Assembly (NCBI GenBank): GCA_930367215.1
Contig: OV884059.1
Location: forward strand, 222,827,803-222,891,802
Length of the DNA: 64,000 bases
Direction: 5' to 3'
Origin: Pollenia angustigena
Lineage: Eukaryota; Arthropoda; Insecta; Diptera; Polleniidae
Shown: positions 32,203-43,568 of the stretch, piece after piece
Layout: every line of letters starts with the position of its first letter
Position numbering within the stretch: the first letter of the stretch is position 1
Notes under the pieces: model-generated
What the model was told of the DNA's origin: nothing
What the model saw: only the letters and a program-made list of their open reading frames with translations
Databases searched by the model: none
Translations under genes and position numbers: made by a program

Positions 32203-32450
32203 AATTAAAATTTTGTATTCCCAAAAATTTAAATTTCTTTTTGATTAAAAAAAAATTATTGTCAAATTAAAAAAATTTTGGCAAATAAACAAAATTGATA
32301 AAAAAATTAAATTAACAAGATAAGGACAATCAAACAAACACGACTAGCCAAATTACCAAAGTTACAAAATTTTGTTAGTTTTACAGAATTAAGTTCAAAC
32401 AAAGTTTTGTTAATTAAATTAAGCTAAATTAACCAAATTTATTCAATCTT

Positions 32451-32640
32451 ACAAAATTTTGTTAAATTAACAAAATTTGTTCAATATGACAAAGATTTAT
32501 TAAATTAACATAATTTATTCAATCTGACAAAATTTTGTTAAATTAACAAAATTTGTTCAATATGACAAAGTTTTGTTAAATTAACATAATTTATTCAATC
32601 TTACAAAATTTTATTAAATTAACAAAAATTTAGTCAAATT
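32451..32640 (+). repeat. 76-bp tandem repeat, about 2.5 units
   Basis: ACAAAATTTTGTTAAATTAA starts at 32451, 32527 and (with one change) 32603. Each unit is itself two related ~38-bp halves. AT-rich and non-coding. Confidence 0.8.
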
Positions 32641-33139
32641 AAATCAAACTTAACTAAATGTTTATAAGCTAAGGAAAAAAAGTCAAACTTATAATAAAAA
32701 TAACTGTGGGATGTTTCATATTTTTTTTTAAATGTGTTGCATGAAAAACACGTAAATATGTTGCATATTTTACTCACTGTTATATAAGGTGTTCATTAGG
32801 GCTATAAACAAATTTTTGGCATAGTAACACGGAGTGGCCAATAATGTTTTAGTAATGAAAACACCTGTCTGCCGTCGTTTTGCGAAGAAAACCTCACGCA
32901 GGGAAGCAAATTTCTAAAACCTTCCAAGAAATTTTGAACCGCGATAAATTGTAAACCGTAGGAAAATTTTTAAATCTAAAGCAGTGGATAAATTCCAAAA
33001 TAGCATTTAAGTGATACGTATCGGAATATATACAAATATCAGGTGTATATTTTTAAAATTTCCGTGAGATAAAAATTGTTGTTTTCAAACTTCAACTCGA
33101 TTGCTGCGCGAACTTTTTTTGACAATCCAAAAAAATTAT

Positions 33140-33790
33140 CATATTTATACCCTTCACCACAGGTGGTGCAAAGGGTATATATAAGTTGGTCATTCCGTTT
33201 GTAGTTTCTATAATATTGATGTTAGACCCTATAAAGTATATATATTCTGGGACCTTATGAGGAGCGAAGTTGATTTAACGATGTCCGTCTGTTCGTCTGT
33301 CCGTTGAAATCGATTTTCCGAAGACCCCATATATGATGGGGGCCAGGTTATTAAACATTTATGTCACATATGGTCCGGAATTGTTTGCTATTGAAATTCA
33401 GCAAGATCGGTCTACAAATGGCTGAGATATGAGTAAAAAACCACGACTGCCTCAAATTTTTTCCTTTAAGGGTCAAATTAGACGTGACATTACCATACCA
33501 ACACTGTATTACCAAAACGACATAAACATACCATACAAACCTACTATATACAAGCTACTATGTCGTATTAAATTTTAAGAATAAATCTTAGGTCCCTAAT
33601 AAACTCCCTCCCTGAAATCACTTAAAAAAAGAAAGGTCCCATACAGATGCTTATATCCAGATAATTTTCGGCACAAAAAATCGTATAAGCGGGTCCATGA
33701 TTGCCCATTGCTCTTTAAAAGGGTTTGGGGTGACCATGTCTTTGATTCAATATACTCAATACCTTTCTGGTCGAAGTTTTATTTGATTTC
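33140..33790 (+). repeat. Repeat family B, copy 2
   Basis: Starts with a terminal hairpin TATACCCTTCACCAC/GTGGTGCAAAGGGTATA (33147-33182), then CCTATAAAGTATATATATTC and GATGTCCGTCTGTTCGTCTG. The copy at 47160-47855 has a similar hairpin and core on the opposite strand. No coding. Confidence 0.65.
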
Positions 33791-33799
33791 TTTATTGGA

Positions 33800-35553
33800 T
33801 TTTCCTTGTCTTTATAAAATGCTTATAGAAGACAATTAAGTAACACTTATAAAGTCTAAATTAAGGAAATCCATTTCGGCTCTTTCACTAACTAAGCACC
33901 AAACTCACCGATTAAGGATATATTATTAACCATATAGTTAGTTCAACTATTTATTGCACTTTGTCAATTCCTTTTTATAAGCACCTTCTTTCCCCAGAGG
34001 GATATTCATGCAAAAAGTGTCATAAATTATTATTAACAATTTTTGTTACAATTAAATTTTAATTACCGTTTTTGCTAAAACAACAATTTTTTATTATAAA
34101 TGAAACGAAAAATCTTTAAAGAAAAACAAATTTAATTGGCCAAACGAAATATTTATAATTCCATCAAGTGGGCTTGTATTCACATAAAATGAATTTTAAC
34201 TAAAATTAAACGACTCAAAGTAAATTTTGATGTATCTTCATTAAACATTACACCCACACACTCACACACACACTTATGTGCATTAATAAAAGGGGAAAAA
34301 TGAATAATGTTGCCAAATAAAAATTAATTTTTAAATAAATGTGTTTATGAATGATTTAAAAATAATTTTTTTCTGTTTAATGGTGACATTAAAAACAGTT
34401 TTACGACTTCCTTGAACAGAGCAAAAAAAAAAAAAAAAGAACTGAAACAAAAACGAAGAAGTCTTTTCGAACAGATGTTCAGCACATGAAAATTTTAAAA
34501 GAAAAATGTTAAAATTAAAAAGAAAAAAAAAATCCAATAAAATTATTATTAAGTGAAAATGAGAGACCGACTAAAAAGAAAAGGAAACAGAGTGTACTAG
34601 GGAAAAGCAATAATTGCTAAAATATGAGAAACATTTATTAGAAAAATTTGTTTTAAACGAAGGAGCTAAAAACGCTAATGAAAAAGCCAACAAAAACTAA
34701 TTAACAATTATGAAGTGTCTGTTTTTGTATTTTTGCTCTTATAAAAAGTCAAATGAACAAAAGCAGAACAGCATCATAATTTTAGGTCAAAAGGCTAAAA
34801 AAATGTTGTCTTTTTAAAAGTTTAAGTTGCGGTCTGTAAAAGGAACTAAAAAATAGAAAAAAAAAAAATTTAATTATATCTTAACGTTTTAAGAGGAGAA
34901 GACAGTTTAATTTGAACTAAGTTTTGTTAACAGTATTTAACAAATAAAATCTTATTGTCTTCTTTTTTTATCATAAGGAATTGTGTAGGAATTGCACAAT
35001 GGGTTGTTAAGAAAGCAAATACCACTTCATATCTGCAAATATTTTAAAATTGTAATGAAATATAATTTTTATTTCTGATAAATAGCAAATATTTTTAAGT
35101 ATTTAAGTACGGATTCTTGATTCAAGAAAGTCTTTACCCACCGTTCTATTAAAACCGCTTCGGATTGATTTAAGTACGGATGGATTGATTTTTGTTTTGA
35201 GTGTATATAAATTTAAACGGTGCTTAAAATGCTGCAATTGCTTCTTATTTAATTGCTTTGTAAAACTTTGGCTGCTGTTTTCAGAATTTTTAGGAAGCAG
35301 TAGCAAAAGGATTAAAATATTTTGTAGCTATCAAATTACACTGGTCTACAAATTTGAAAAAAGAAATTGGCCGCAGAAACGAAGCATGATTTTTAACTTA
35401 TCTGGGTGCGCTGAATTCGAATCTGGCATAGAAATTAGTCTATCACATCTAGTTCATTTTTTATCGCATGCTGGCAATACTGTAAAACAGTCAATACTGA
35501 TACTAAAATTTCACAATTAATAGTTTGACAGAAGCCCACATTCATTCTAAATC
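33800..35553. other. AT-rich spacer with a host-like repeat near 35090-35190
   Basis: No gene recognised. 35095-35185 (TACGGATTCTTGATTCAAG...ACCGCTTCGGATTGATTT) is an uninterrupted copy of the sequence that the solo LTR splits at 50680/51760, so it is a dispersed repeat and a useful empty-site reference. Confidence 0.5.
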
Positions 35554-35561
35554 TTCATAAA

Positions 35562-36738
35562 CAGGGCTGCCAGGTACTTTTTTTCCTTGTCCCCAATAAA
35601 TTAAAAAAAAATCCCCAAAAATCCCCAAATTAAAAAACAAAACCTTAAAAAGTAAAAATTTTTTTTTCCTGACCAAATTTTAAAATTTTTTTGAGCAAAT
35701 TTTAAATTTTTTTAAAAAAAGTAAGAAAAATTTTAATAAGAAATCCCCAAAATTCCCCAAATTAAAATTTTTAGTAAAAAAATTATTTTATTTTGTTTGT
35801 AGCGACTTGTTTGGGCATGTTTTTCAAAATCCCTTTTATGCGATTTCACTGAGCAATTACAAGAAGAACAATATGCTGTTTTTGAAGACGAATGAGCCAA
35901 TTAATATAAATTTGGAGCTTGTTCAATCGGTTTTAGCCATCCTTGAAATCAACAATAAAAATAAGTGCATATGTATATCCGTTATTTCTTTAAAACTTCA
36001 ATGCATCATAAGTACTTACCAATAGCCCAGCAATCTTTTTCCCAAGCTTTATTATAATGTCTCTCATATTTACTTATTTGCTTGAAAATTGTCTTTAAAA
36101 AATCAAAAATTGTATGTGTTGTCAACGGTTCTAGATTCTTTTTTTAAATTCTTCCATTTTAAAACACTCACTCAAACGGCTCATGTCTTTTTGACATGAT
36201 TCTTCCTTTTTCTTCTTTGAACATGAATTGGCGTTCAAATGATTCATGTCATGTTGACGAAATGGTTTTTATTTTGTATAGTCGTGCGTATGCATATGTG
36301 CATTTTTGATATTAAAAACAAAAGAAAATTGAAGCAACGAATAAGAAAGCAAAGCGTACTGACAGTACATGCATCTGTGTACTCGTTTCTTCTCCCCTCG
36401 CGCCATTAAAGTAGCAATCATGTCATTTAAACTTGAGCCATTTGAACACAGACTAAGTTTATTAAGTATCTTTTACACACTTAACAATAATGGTAATCTT
36501 AATTAGGACCCTTCACACCGTATCAGTTGTTGATAAGAGTAAGATAAAAGTTTTGGTACTTATTTAAAATATAAAAGAAGGAAAAATATATTTAAAATGT
36601 GTAAAATCCCCAAAAAAATCCCCGAATTTTATTTTTAAATCCCCAAAATATCCCCAATCCCAAAATGACTTTCTTTGTCCTTTTTGCTCGCATGAAATCC
36701 CCAACTTTGGGGATAAATCCCCAAGTCTGGCAACCCTG
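35562..36738. mobile_element. hAT-like non-autonomous element with TCCCCAAA word arrays
   Basis: 1177 bp with ends CAGGGCTGCCAG and CTGGCAACCCTG; flanks TTCATAAA at 35554-35561 and 36739-36746 are identical (8 bp). The word TCCCCAAA repeats inside both ends (35590-35640, 35740-35765; 36605-36725). No transposase frame; the middle is unremarkable. Confidence 0.93.
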
Positions 36739-36749
36739 TTCATAAAAGA

Positions 36750-37364
36750 AACGTTTTAGCATGCTCCCTGACATCGTGTGCTACTGATTAAAGCTATTTT
36801 TGCTTTGTGTGGGGTGAATATTTGCTTGGACAAAAAAGAATATAATTTCAGAATCATTTAAATATGCAAGTTTACATTATTTTCGGTTTTGCAATCAGAA
36901 ACTTGGACAAATTGTGGACACCGACAATGTTTTGCATTTTCTACCGGGCATTTAGATTTTTTTTCCAACAAAAAAAAAAAAACTAAGTACAGTGAGCGAC
37001 GAACAATGAGAAGATTAAATGAAAATTGAGAGAAATTATCAAGGATTTTGGGACAAAAGCATGCTGCGAGACAGACTGGACTCTAATACGTGAAATCGAA
37101 CCAACAAAATACAAACGACATTCAAATTACGCCATTCCCTTTTGAAAATTCATCGATTTTTAAATAAACTAGTTATTTTTTATTAAAAAAAAAACGATTA
37201 AAAACATTTCTTGTATCTCGAAAACCTGAGGTGATAGAGAAAACCCAATCACAGATTCAAATTCAGCCCACCAAAATACCCTAGGAAAGATATTTAATTA
37301 ATCTAGTCCAAAACCTTGTTGGCTAGCGTTATTATAATGTGCAACAAAAAAAAAAAAAAAACAT
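36750..37364. other. Spacer, nothing recognised
   Basis: Contains A-runs at about 36970 and 37348 and no supported gene or repeat. Confidence 0.35.
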
Positions 37365-38394
37365 CCTCAACACTTGCAACGCGAAATAAAAGTAGTCTAC
37401 TAGTAGAGCAAATTTGCAAAAGGGTTTTGAAAAGTTAACTCGGCCTCCCGAAATATGGGCCTCTAAAGTTTTTGAATTGAAAAAAGAACAAAAATTACCC
37501 CTTAAAATTAATGTAAGAGGGTTAATATATTTTTTGTAAAGAATCGCCATACAGTTCTACTAAAGACATCTAAAATAGTCTTTTAGGTCAGAAGTACATT
37601 TAGTATATTTTTTTTACTTGTACCAAACGCCTTTTCAAGAAATTCAAAAATGTCAATGCCCGAAATTTCGATAATTCTTTTTAAATAGATTGCACGAACT
37701 TTTGGTCTTTGAAGACCCCTAGTGAAATTTGATGCAAAAAATATTCGGAGAACATTTTAACCCTTAAAAATGCCGTTTAAGTATTCTTTTATGTAAGAGT
37801 TGGGAAAAAAGGACCCCTTAAAAGAGAGTTAGAGGGTTAATAAATTCTAAGAAAAGAATCGCCATACGATTCTACTGAAGACATCTGAAATAGTCTTTTA
37901 AGTCAGAAGTACATTTAGAATATTTTTTTCACTTGTACCAAACGCCTTTTCAAGAAATTCAAAAATGTCAATGCCCGAAATTTCGATAATTCTTTTTTAA
38001 ATACACTGCACGAACTTTTGGTCTTTGAAGACCCCTAGTGAAATTTGATGCAAAAAATATTCGTAGAACATTTTAACCCTTAAAAGTGCCGTTTAAGTAT
38101 ACTTTTATGTAAGAGTTGGGAAAAAGGACAAAAATTACCCCTTAACATGAATGTTAGAGGGTTAATAAATTCTAAGAAAAGAATCGCCATACGATTCTAC
38201 TGAAAACATTTGAAATTATTTTTTAGCTCAGAAGTACATTTAGTATATTTTTTTGACTTATACCTAACGCCATTTCAGAAAATGCAAAAACTTTAGGGGC
38301 CCATATTTCGGGAACCCGAGCTAACTTTTCAAAAAGTTTTGGCAGATTTGCTCTACTAGTAGTCTACTTTCAATTCGCATTGCAAGTGTTGAGG
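37365..38394. mobile_element. Foldback-like element: ~112-bp inverted ends around 315-325-bp tandem units
   Basis: 37365-37479 (CCTCAACACTTGCAACGCG..., CTACTAGTAGAGCAAATTTG) and 38284-38394 are reverse complements with scattered changes. Between them GAGGGTTAATAWATT starts units at 37517, 37832 and 38157, i.e. two full units plus a partial third, highly similar. No coding frame. It resembles foldback elements with internal satellite. Confidence 0.85.
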
Positions 38395-38422
38395 CTGGCG
38401 GCGATGACCCGAATTTTGTCGC

Positions 38423-38462
38423 ACAGTGTTATTTATAGTGGAGCAATAATAACACTGTGCTC
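38423..38462. repeat. 13-bp inverted repeat GCACAGTGTTATT
   Basis: GCACAGTGTTATT and AATAACACTGTGC are exact complements with a 14-base spacer, immediately before the second family C copy. Possibly the relic of a small element. Confidence 0.6.
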
Positions 38463-38990
38463 GAAATTTACACATTTTTTAGACAAGCTGGGCACTTGTC
38501 GTTTTAACCTAATTCGGGTACGCTGAATCCAGTGGTGCTAGCGGTTTTTTTAGGTTAGGTCTGATTTTTGAGATATACCGTTATTTCGAAAATGTAGTAG
38601 GTTGCAGAACATATGTTCGCGTTATTTAAAACGGTTTTAGCTTATTGGAAAAACTAAAACAACCAAAATTCCGTAATAAAATTTCCTTTAAGAAAGGTAA
38701 AACTTCTTTTTTATATGCGCAGTCGTTTTATCAAAGTTTCGAAATTGTTGTTGTTTAAAAAATCATATGAAATTGGAAAATGCAGCTGGGCTAATTTTTT
38801 CCAGACGTATAAAAAACGAAGTTGCAAACAAAACGAGCCATAAATGATAACAACAGACGAAAAATTTTTATTAAATCTAAGAATTTCATAAAACGCAATA
38901 TTTGTATGGGAGCCCCCCTAAGGGGTGGAGATAAAGGGAAAGTATGAATTGAGAAAATGTTAAGGACAAAAAACTAATGGAAAACTAATG
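38463..38990 (+). repeat. Dispersed repeat family C, copy 2
   Basis: Colinear with 8860-10000 (GGGCACTTGTCGTTTTAACC, CAGTGGTGCTAGCGG, GGGAGCCCCCCTAAGG, GAGAAAATGTTAAGGAC) but without the ~580-bp middle part found there. Confidence 0.7.
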
Positions 38991-39043
38991 AAAGACTGCA
39001 CAGAAAAGCACCACTTTGGTATCAAACTGTTTATATATAAACC

Positions 39044-39315
39044 CAGTAAAAACTTCGCCTACTTTTTCAAAATGAATAGCTTCTTTAACTCATTATTTTG
39101 TAGTTTTCTTCTATAACTACATCTATAACAACTTCTATAACTACTTTTTTCTGGATGTATGCAGGTAAACAAAATAATGACTTACTTTTTAATGCGTTCA
39201 TTTTGGGACATCCCTTGTAAAATTCATTGGTTCTTTCAGTAGAATTGTAAGTAGTGCTCTTATGTTTTTCTGATTACTCAACACATTATTTTGTAGGCGA
39301 AGTTTTTTTTAGTGA
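39044..39315. mobile_element. MITE with AAACTTCGCCTAC inverted ends
   Basis: CAGTAAAAACTTCGCCTAC at the left and GTAGGCGAAGTTTTTTTTAG at the right pair apart from A-run length. A second inverted pair, CATTATTTTGTA and ACAAAATAATG, lies inside. No target duplication resolved. Confidence 0.65.
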
Positions 39316-39329
39316 CTTCTAGGCAGTTG

Positions 39330-40170
39330 TGGAATCTTTTCTTCAATGTATATGAAGAATATAATTTATATGAAGCTTTTCATAGGACTTTTTTTTAATT
39401 ATTAAATTCTTTATTCAATGCAGAAAAAGTATTTTCAATGACGTTAATCAATATTATTAATTATAATTAAACATTTACTGCTATTAGAGCATTAGTTCAA
39501 AAATAACTGCATTTGCTTCTTTTGCATTTGTGGTAAATTTTAAGAAAAAAAAAAAAAGAAAAAAACTGTCATCAGTTCTAAAAAAAACTTGTAGCTTAAT
39601 CTAAAGCCTAGAGTACACAGAATTTGAAAAGCCACATGCGCATGTGGTGGCATCGAAATTAAATCAGAGCTACATGCGCATGCGGGTTTTAACTCCGCTT
39701 CTTTAAAAACATTATTTTTTTGCTACGACTACAAGTACAGTTGAAAAAATATGAAGTTGTGTTAAGAGTGAAAGTATGGTTCCAAGTAATTCACTTTTTT
39801 TTTTTAACTAGACTATTAACCCTAAAAGGTTACACTTTATTTTAGTACATTATGGGTACTCTTCGTCGAATCGACAAACTTAAAAAAAAAAAAAAAAATT
39901 CAGCAAAATGCTTAACCAACAAAAAACCAATTTTAAACCAAAAAAAAAAAAAAAGAGTTTAACTTGCTCTGATTTTTTAGCCCTGAAAAATTTCCTTTGA
40001 GCTTCGTTCACTATCAAAAAAACATTTTCACTTGGTGTTCATAATAGAGCAACAATTTCTTTTCCAACCACACACATTTTGCATTAAGAAACCGTTTGCA
40101 AACTTTAGCCACCCAATATTATGCATTTATTATTATTTTTACAACATTATGTTAAAATTTTTATTCAAAA
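39330..40170. other. AT-rich spacer with A-runs
   Basis: Long A-runs at about 39543, 39883 and 39940; no gene or repeat structure that I can support. Confidence 0.4.
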
Positions 40171-40171
40171 C

Positions 40172-40315
40172 TAACAGCCAATCCCACGATGTCACACGTT
40201 AACGTTCGCATAGAAAATTACATTTAAAACAAAAACAATTTCTAAAATTTGTTTTTGTTTTAAATGTAATTTTCTATGCGAACGTTAGCGTGTGACATCG
40301 TGGGACTGGCTGTTA
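40172..40315. repeat. Long hairpin H1, ~66-bp arms
   Basis: TAACAGCCAATCCCACGATG... pairs with ...CATCGTGGGACTGGCTGTTA along the whole arm with two transitions (A/G, T/C). The inner part ATTACATTTAAAACAAAAAC and its complement are shared with hairpin H2 at 41759-41895, but the outer ~32 bp are not. Confidence 0.92.
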
Positions 40316-41307
40316 ATAAAATTATTTTAAACGTCAGAAACAATTTCATACAAATTGTTGCTGAAGTAAAAGTAGACTCAACTTTAGTTACATTTAAAAA
40401 AAAAAAATTTATTACATTTTTGTTCTAAAAATGAAAGGAAAATATATGAAATACTTTGGGAAGAAAAAACGATATTGTTGCTCTGATTGTGAACAAAGGG
40501 ATTTTTACTTATTTTAAAAAGGTTATATCACAGGCCTAGATTCTGCTCTTGTCCTCCCTAATTTTTTTTCTCTTAAATGCTTGAACTTCACTAACAAAAA
40601 CAGACAATAAATTAAAACTTCATCCGAAAAAACGCCTACAAATTCATCACTTGTCTTAAATCTCTGCTTAAATATTTTAATGTGAATAAAATTAATGTAT
40701 GACCTTAAAAAACAACAATTAAAACAAATTAAATAAAATACAAAAATGTTGTTTTTTACTCACAAATAGCCTCCTGAAATTATGCAATAAAAATAATTAA
40801 AATACTTTTAAGAGATTGTTTTTGTAACGGTTTCTTCGTTGATGGAATTTAAAAGAGAATTTAAGACAAATTTATGCAAATTATATTTTTCAATTTCTTT
40901 TTTAACCCTTATGTGAGTGACAAAAAAAAAAAAAAACACCTTTAACAGAGTGACAGGGTACCACATACAATAAATACGAAATATATATAAGAAAATTCAT
41001 TTAACAAAATGTAAAATATAAGTTTTTGCAATGTCTAACATAAAGACGATTTGAGGGATTTCCCTTTGGCTTTATGATTGATCGACAAATACATCTACTT
41101 GCTACTGCTTTCATACATTACTATGTTTATACGTGAATAAGTTCGGTGAGCGCAAGAAGAAGGTAAAGTGCAATAACAACATTGGCTTCTTGTTCTAAAC
41201 AAGCACGCTTAGAGTCCATAGATACAAATGATATATAAAACGAATGTGAACATATTCTGAAAATGTGCGATATAATATCAGAAGCATCCGATGCAAAACA
41301 TATGGGA

Positions 41308-41650
41308 TAAATAGAGGACAACGAGGATTCATATGATTCTGACGGGAGTGAAGAAACAACTAAGGTCCATGGAAAGGATGGTTCTCATTGGCGTCTTGAT
41401 CGCTATCCGGAATACCAATACATCAACAGAAATTACGGCAACGCAGAGGTCCTGATCCTGGCTTAAATATAGGAGCACCAAAGGACGTATTTAAAACTTA
41501 ATTATCCAGTGAGATGTGCGATATAATTTTGCGTGAAAGTAATAGTAATTTCAGAGTTGACGGCAGTTGCTCTATGTGCCAAAAAAAAGGAGGCCGTGCG
41601 CAAGTTGTATCGAACATTCAATTCCAAGGATCTCAGTACACAATTTTTGT
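41308..41650 (+). pseudogene. piggyBac-like transposase scraps
   Basis: Across frames, an acidic N-terminal piece (EDNEDSYDSDGSEE), then GPDPGLNIGAPKDVF, and shortly after a cysteine-containing piece VDGSCSMCQKKG like the C-terminal zinc ribbon of piggyBac transposases. The catalytic DDD domain is missing between them. The assignment leans on the element ends; the protein match is weak. Confidence 0.45.
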
Positions 41651-41758
41651 TTTTTTTTTGTTTTTTCTTATTTGTTCTATAGTGAAGTGTATATAATTTA
41701 TATTTTTTTGTACTTTCTTCAAGCCTTTTGTTTGAATAAACAATATAAAAGAAATATT

Positions 41759-41895
41759 GGCCTGTTCGTCGATAACGAATGAAGACTTCGTTCGCATAAC
41801 TTGCATGCAAAACAAAAACAATATTTAATTATTTGTTTTTGTTTTAAATGTAATTTAAGCGACCGAAGTCTCCATTCGTTATCGACGAACAGGCC
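41759..41895. repeat. Long hairpin H2 nested in the piggyBac-like element
   Basis: GGCCTGTTCGTCGATAACGA pairs perfectly with its complement at 41876-41895; pairing weakens through the middle and is perfect again in AAAACAAAAACAA/TTGTTTTTGTTTT. The core is shared with H1; the outer arms are different. Confidence 0.9.
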
Positions 41896-42589
41896 GTATG
41901 TATATGTACAAAATAACTAACACTGTCTTTTTATTTTTAAATTTTAAATTTTCATTCATGTGAAAAGTAAAAAAATATTCCAGTTTATTCAATTCAACAT
42001 GCTTTTAAGCTGATATTCATTACAATAAATTAAATTGTACTAAAAAATAAATGTTATTTTAAATATTTTCGTTAAGGTACCCGGGTACCCTGTCACTCCG
42101 TTAAGGGTGCAAAATATAAATTGACCCACAGAACCCTTTCAAATTAAGAAACTAAGCTAATGTTTATTTAAATATATTTAAAACACAATAATAAGAGTTC
42201 TCAAGAGGTTCCACTCCCTTAAGAAACTTCAAACAAACAAAAAATGCAATGAAAGATTAAAAAGTTACCCGGGTACCCTGTCACTCACATAAGGGTTAAA
42301 TTTATAAAGCAAAAAAAAAAAAATATTTTCTTTAAAGATCGCCAAACACAGACACCGAAAGAAGTTTTAAAAATCAAAACATACATAAATAGAATATGAG
42401 AAAACGTATGGCGAGAGAAATAAACGCCCTTTTTTGTATTAAATTCAACATTTTTCATTTTTTTTTCGAGAGGAAATAATTCCCAGTTTCCATTTTGTAT
42501 TAAAAAATTTCTACAAAATTTCTAGTTTTACAAGTTTTTAAATGTCAGTTTCACTTAATTTTTTTTGTTATCGTTGTTGTTCATTGGAA

Positions 42590-43430
42590 AAAAGAGCGCA
42601 GGCATATGGCACTTTTTTGAAATTCGGCCCTTTTAGGGAGTAAACGAGTATAACCTGTATTTTGGAACGCCTTTGTCACTCCGTCTATCTTCTAAACAAG
42701 TAAAAATAGATAGAAATAAAGATTATAACAAATTCGTAACTTATTTACAAAATACAAGAATTAATTAAATACTTTTTCGAAATTCCAACGCCTAAGGGGT
42801 AAAAATTGTAACTATTTTTGGTACTTTTTTTACAATACATATTTCGAATTAAATTATTGGCTACCATTATAATATAAAAATTTTTGTTACTTCTGTAGGG
42901 TGGGGGGGGGGGGGGGGGAAAGTATCAAAAAGGGGAAATACGGGAAATTAAATTTGTTTCTTTTACTTGTCCATGCTGCATGCGGTAATGGTTCCTGAGG
43001 GAATTAGAATCTATTAAGCGGGGCTTTTTTGGTACTCTTTCGTTTTACAACTGGTACTTTTTCAAACCTTTTCTTTAGCTTCACTTCGGAATATCAAATA
43101 TTGTAACGTTAATTTAACCGCCTTATACTCAATGCAAATGGATGAAACTTTGCAGGCATTTTTCCCGATGACAATACACGAATACATGGGCGTAGCCATA
43201 ATAAAATCTAGGGTGGGGGGCCAAATTTTTTTTAAATGTTCTTTTTTAAGAAAAGCGTTTCTTAAAAAATTTTTTTTAATGTTCTTATTATTTTAATTTT
43301 CGTTAATATTATAAAAACATAAAATTAAACTTGCAATATCCAGAGTGAATGAGAATCTTCAAGAATTTTAATTAATACTGAACATAGAAACAGAAAACTC
43401 AACATGAACAGTCCAGAGTGATAGGACCTT
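42590..43430 (+). repeat. Repeat family A, copy 4, with a 17-bp G run
   Basis: CACTTTTTTGAAATTCGGCC, GGAACGCCTTTGTCACTCCG, GAAATACGGGAAATTAAATT and CGTTAATATT follow the order of copy 1. G run at 42902-42918 at the place where the reverse copy at 20831 has 22 C. Confidence 0.7.
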
Positions 43431-43439
43431 TACAAGTCC

Positions 43440-43560
43440 TTGCACTGCTTAAAACCATTTCATTGCAAAATTCTAGGACTACTAACCATGTCCGTCCGTC
43501 TTCCGTCTGTTGAAAAACATTAGATATCGCAAAAAAGAAGACTTGGGAAGATCTATATAT
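43440..43560 (+). repeat. Short repeat with GTCCGTCCGTC core
   Basis: ACTAACCATGTCCGTCCGTC...TTCCGTCTGTTG resembles the core of family B but lacks its other parts. Confidence 0.4.
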
Positions 43561-43568
43561 GTAATCCT

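Larger units (their letters stand above)
40906..42295 (+). mobile_element. piggyBac-like element, internally deleted
   Basis: 1390 bp between TTAA at 40902-40905 and 42296-42299. Terminal repeats CCCTTATGTGAGTGACA are perfect over 17 bp. A subterminal repeat CCGTTAAGGG/ACAGGGTACC-type block lies 17 bases inside the left end and much further inside the right end, the asymmetric layout known for piggyBac. It holds a broken coding remnant and the nested hairpin H2. Confidence 0.9.

Noticed and set aside
32210..32660. CRISPR-like array in the AACAAAATT tract
   Set aside because: Repeats are contiguous 76-bp tandem units with no unique spacers, in a eukaryotic transposon-rich region.
35103..35306. 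67-codon minus-strand frame
   Set aside because: Overlaps the dispersed repeat that is also present at 50640-51830; no domain.
41127..41321. Minus-strand frame in the piggyBac-like element
   Set aside because: Opposite strand to the recognisable transposase scraps and without a motif.
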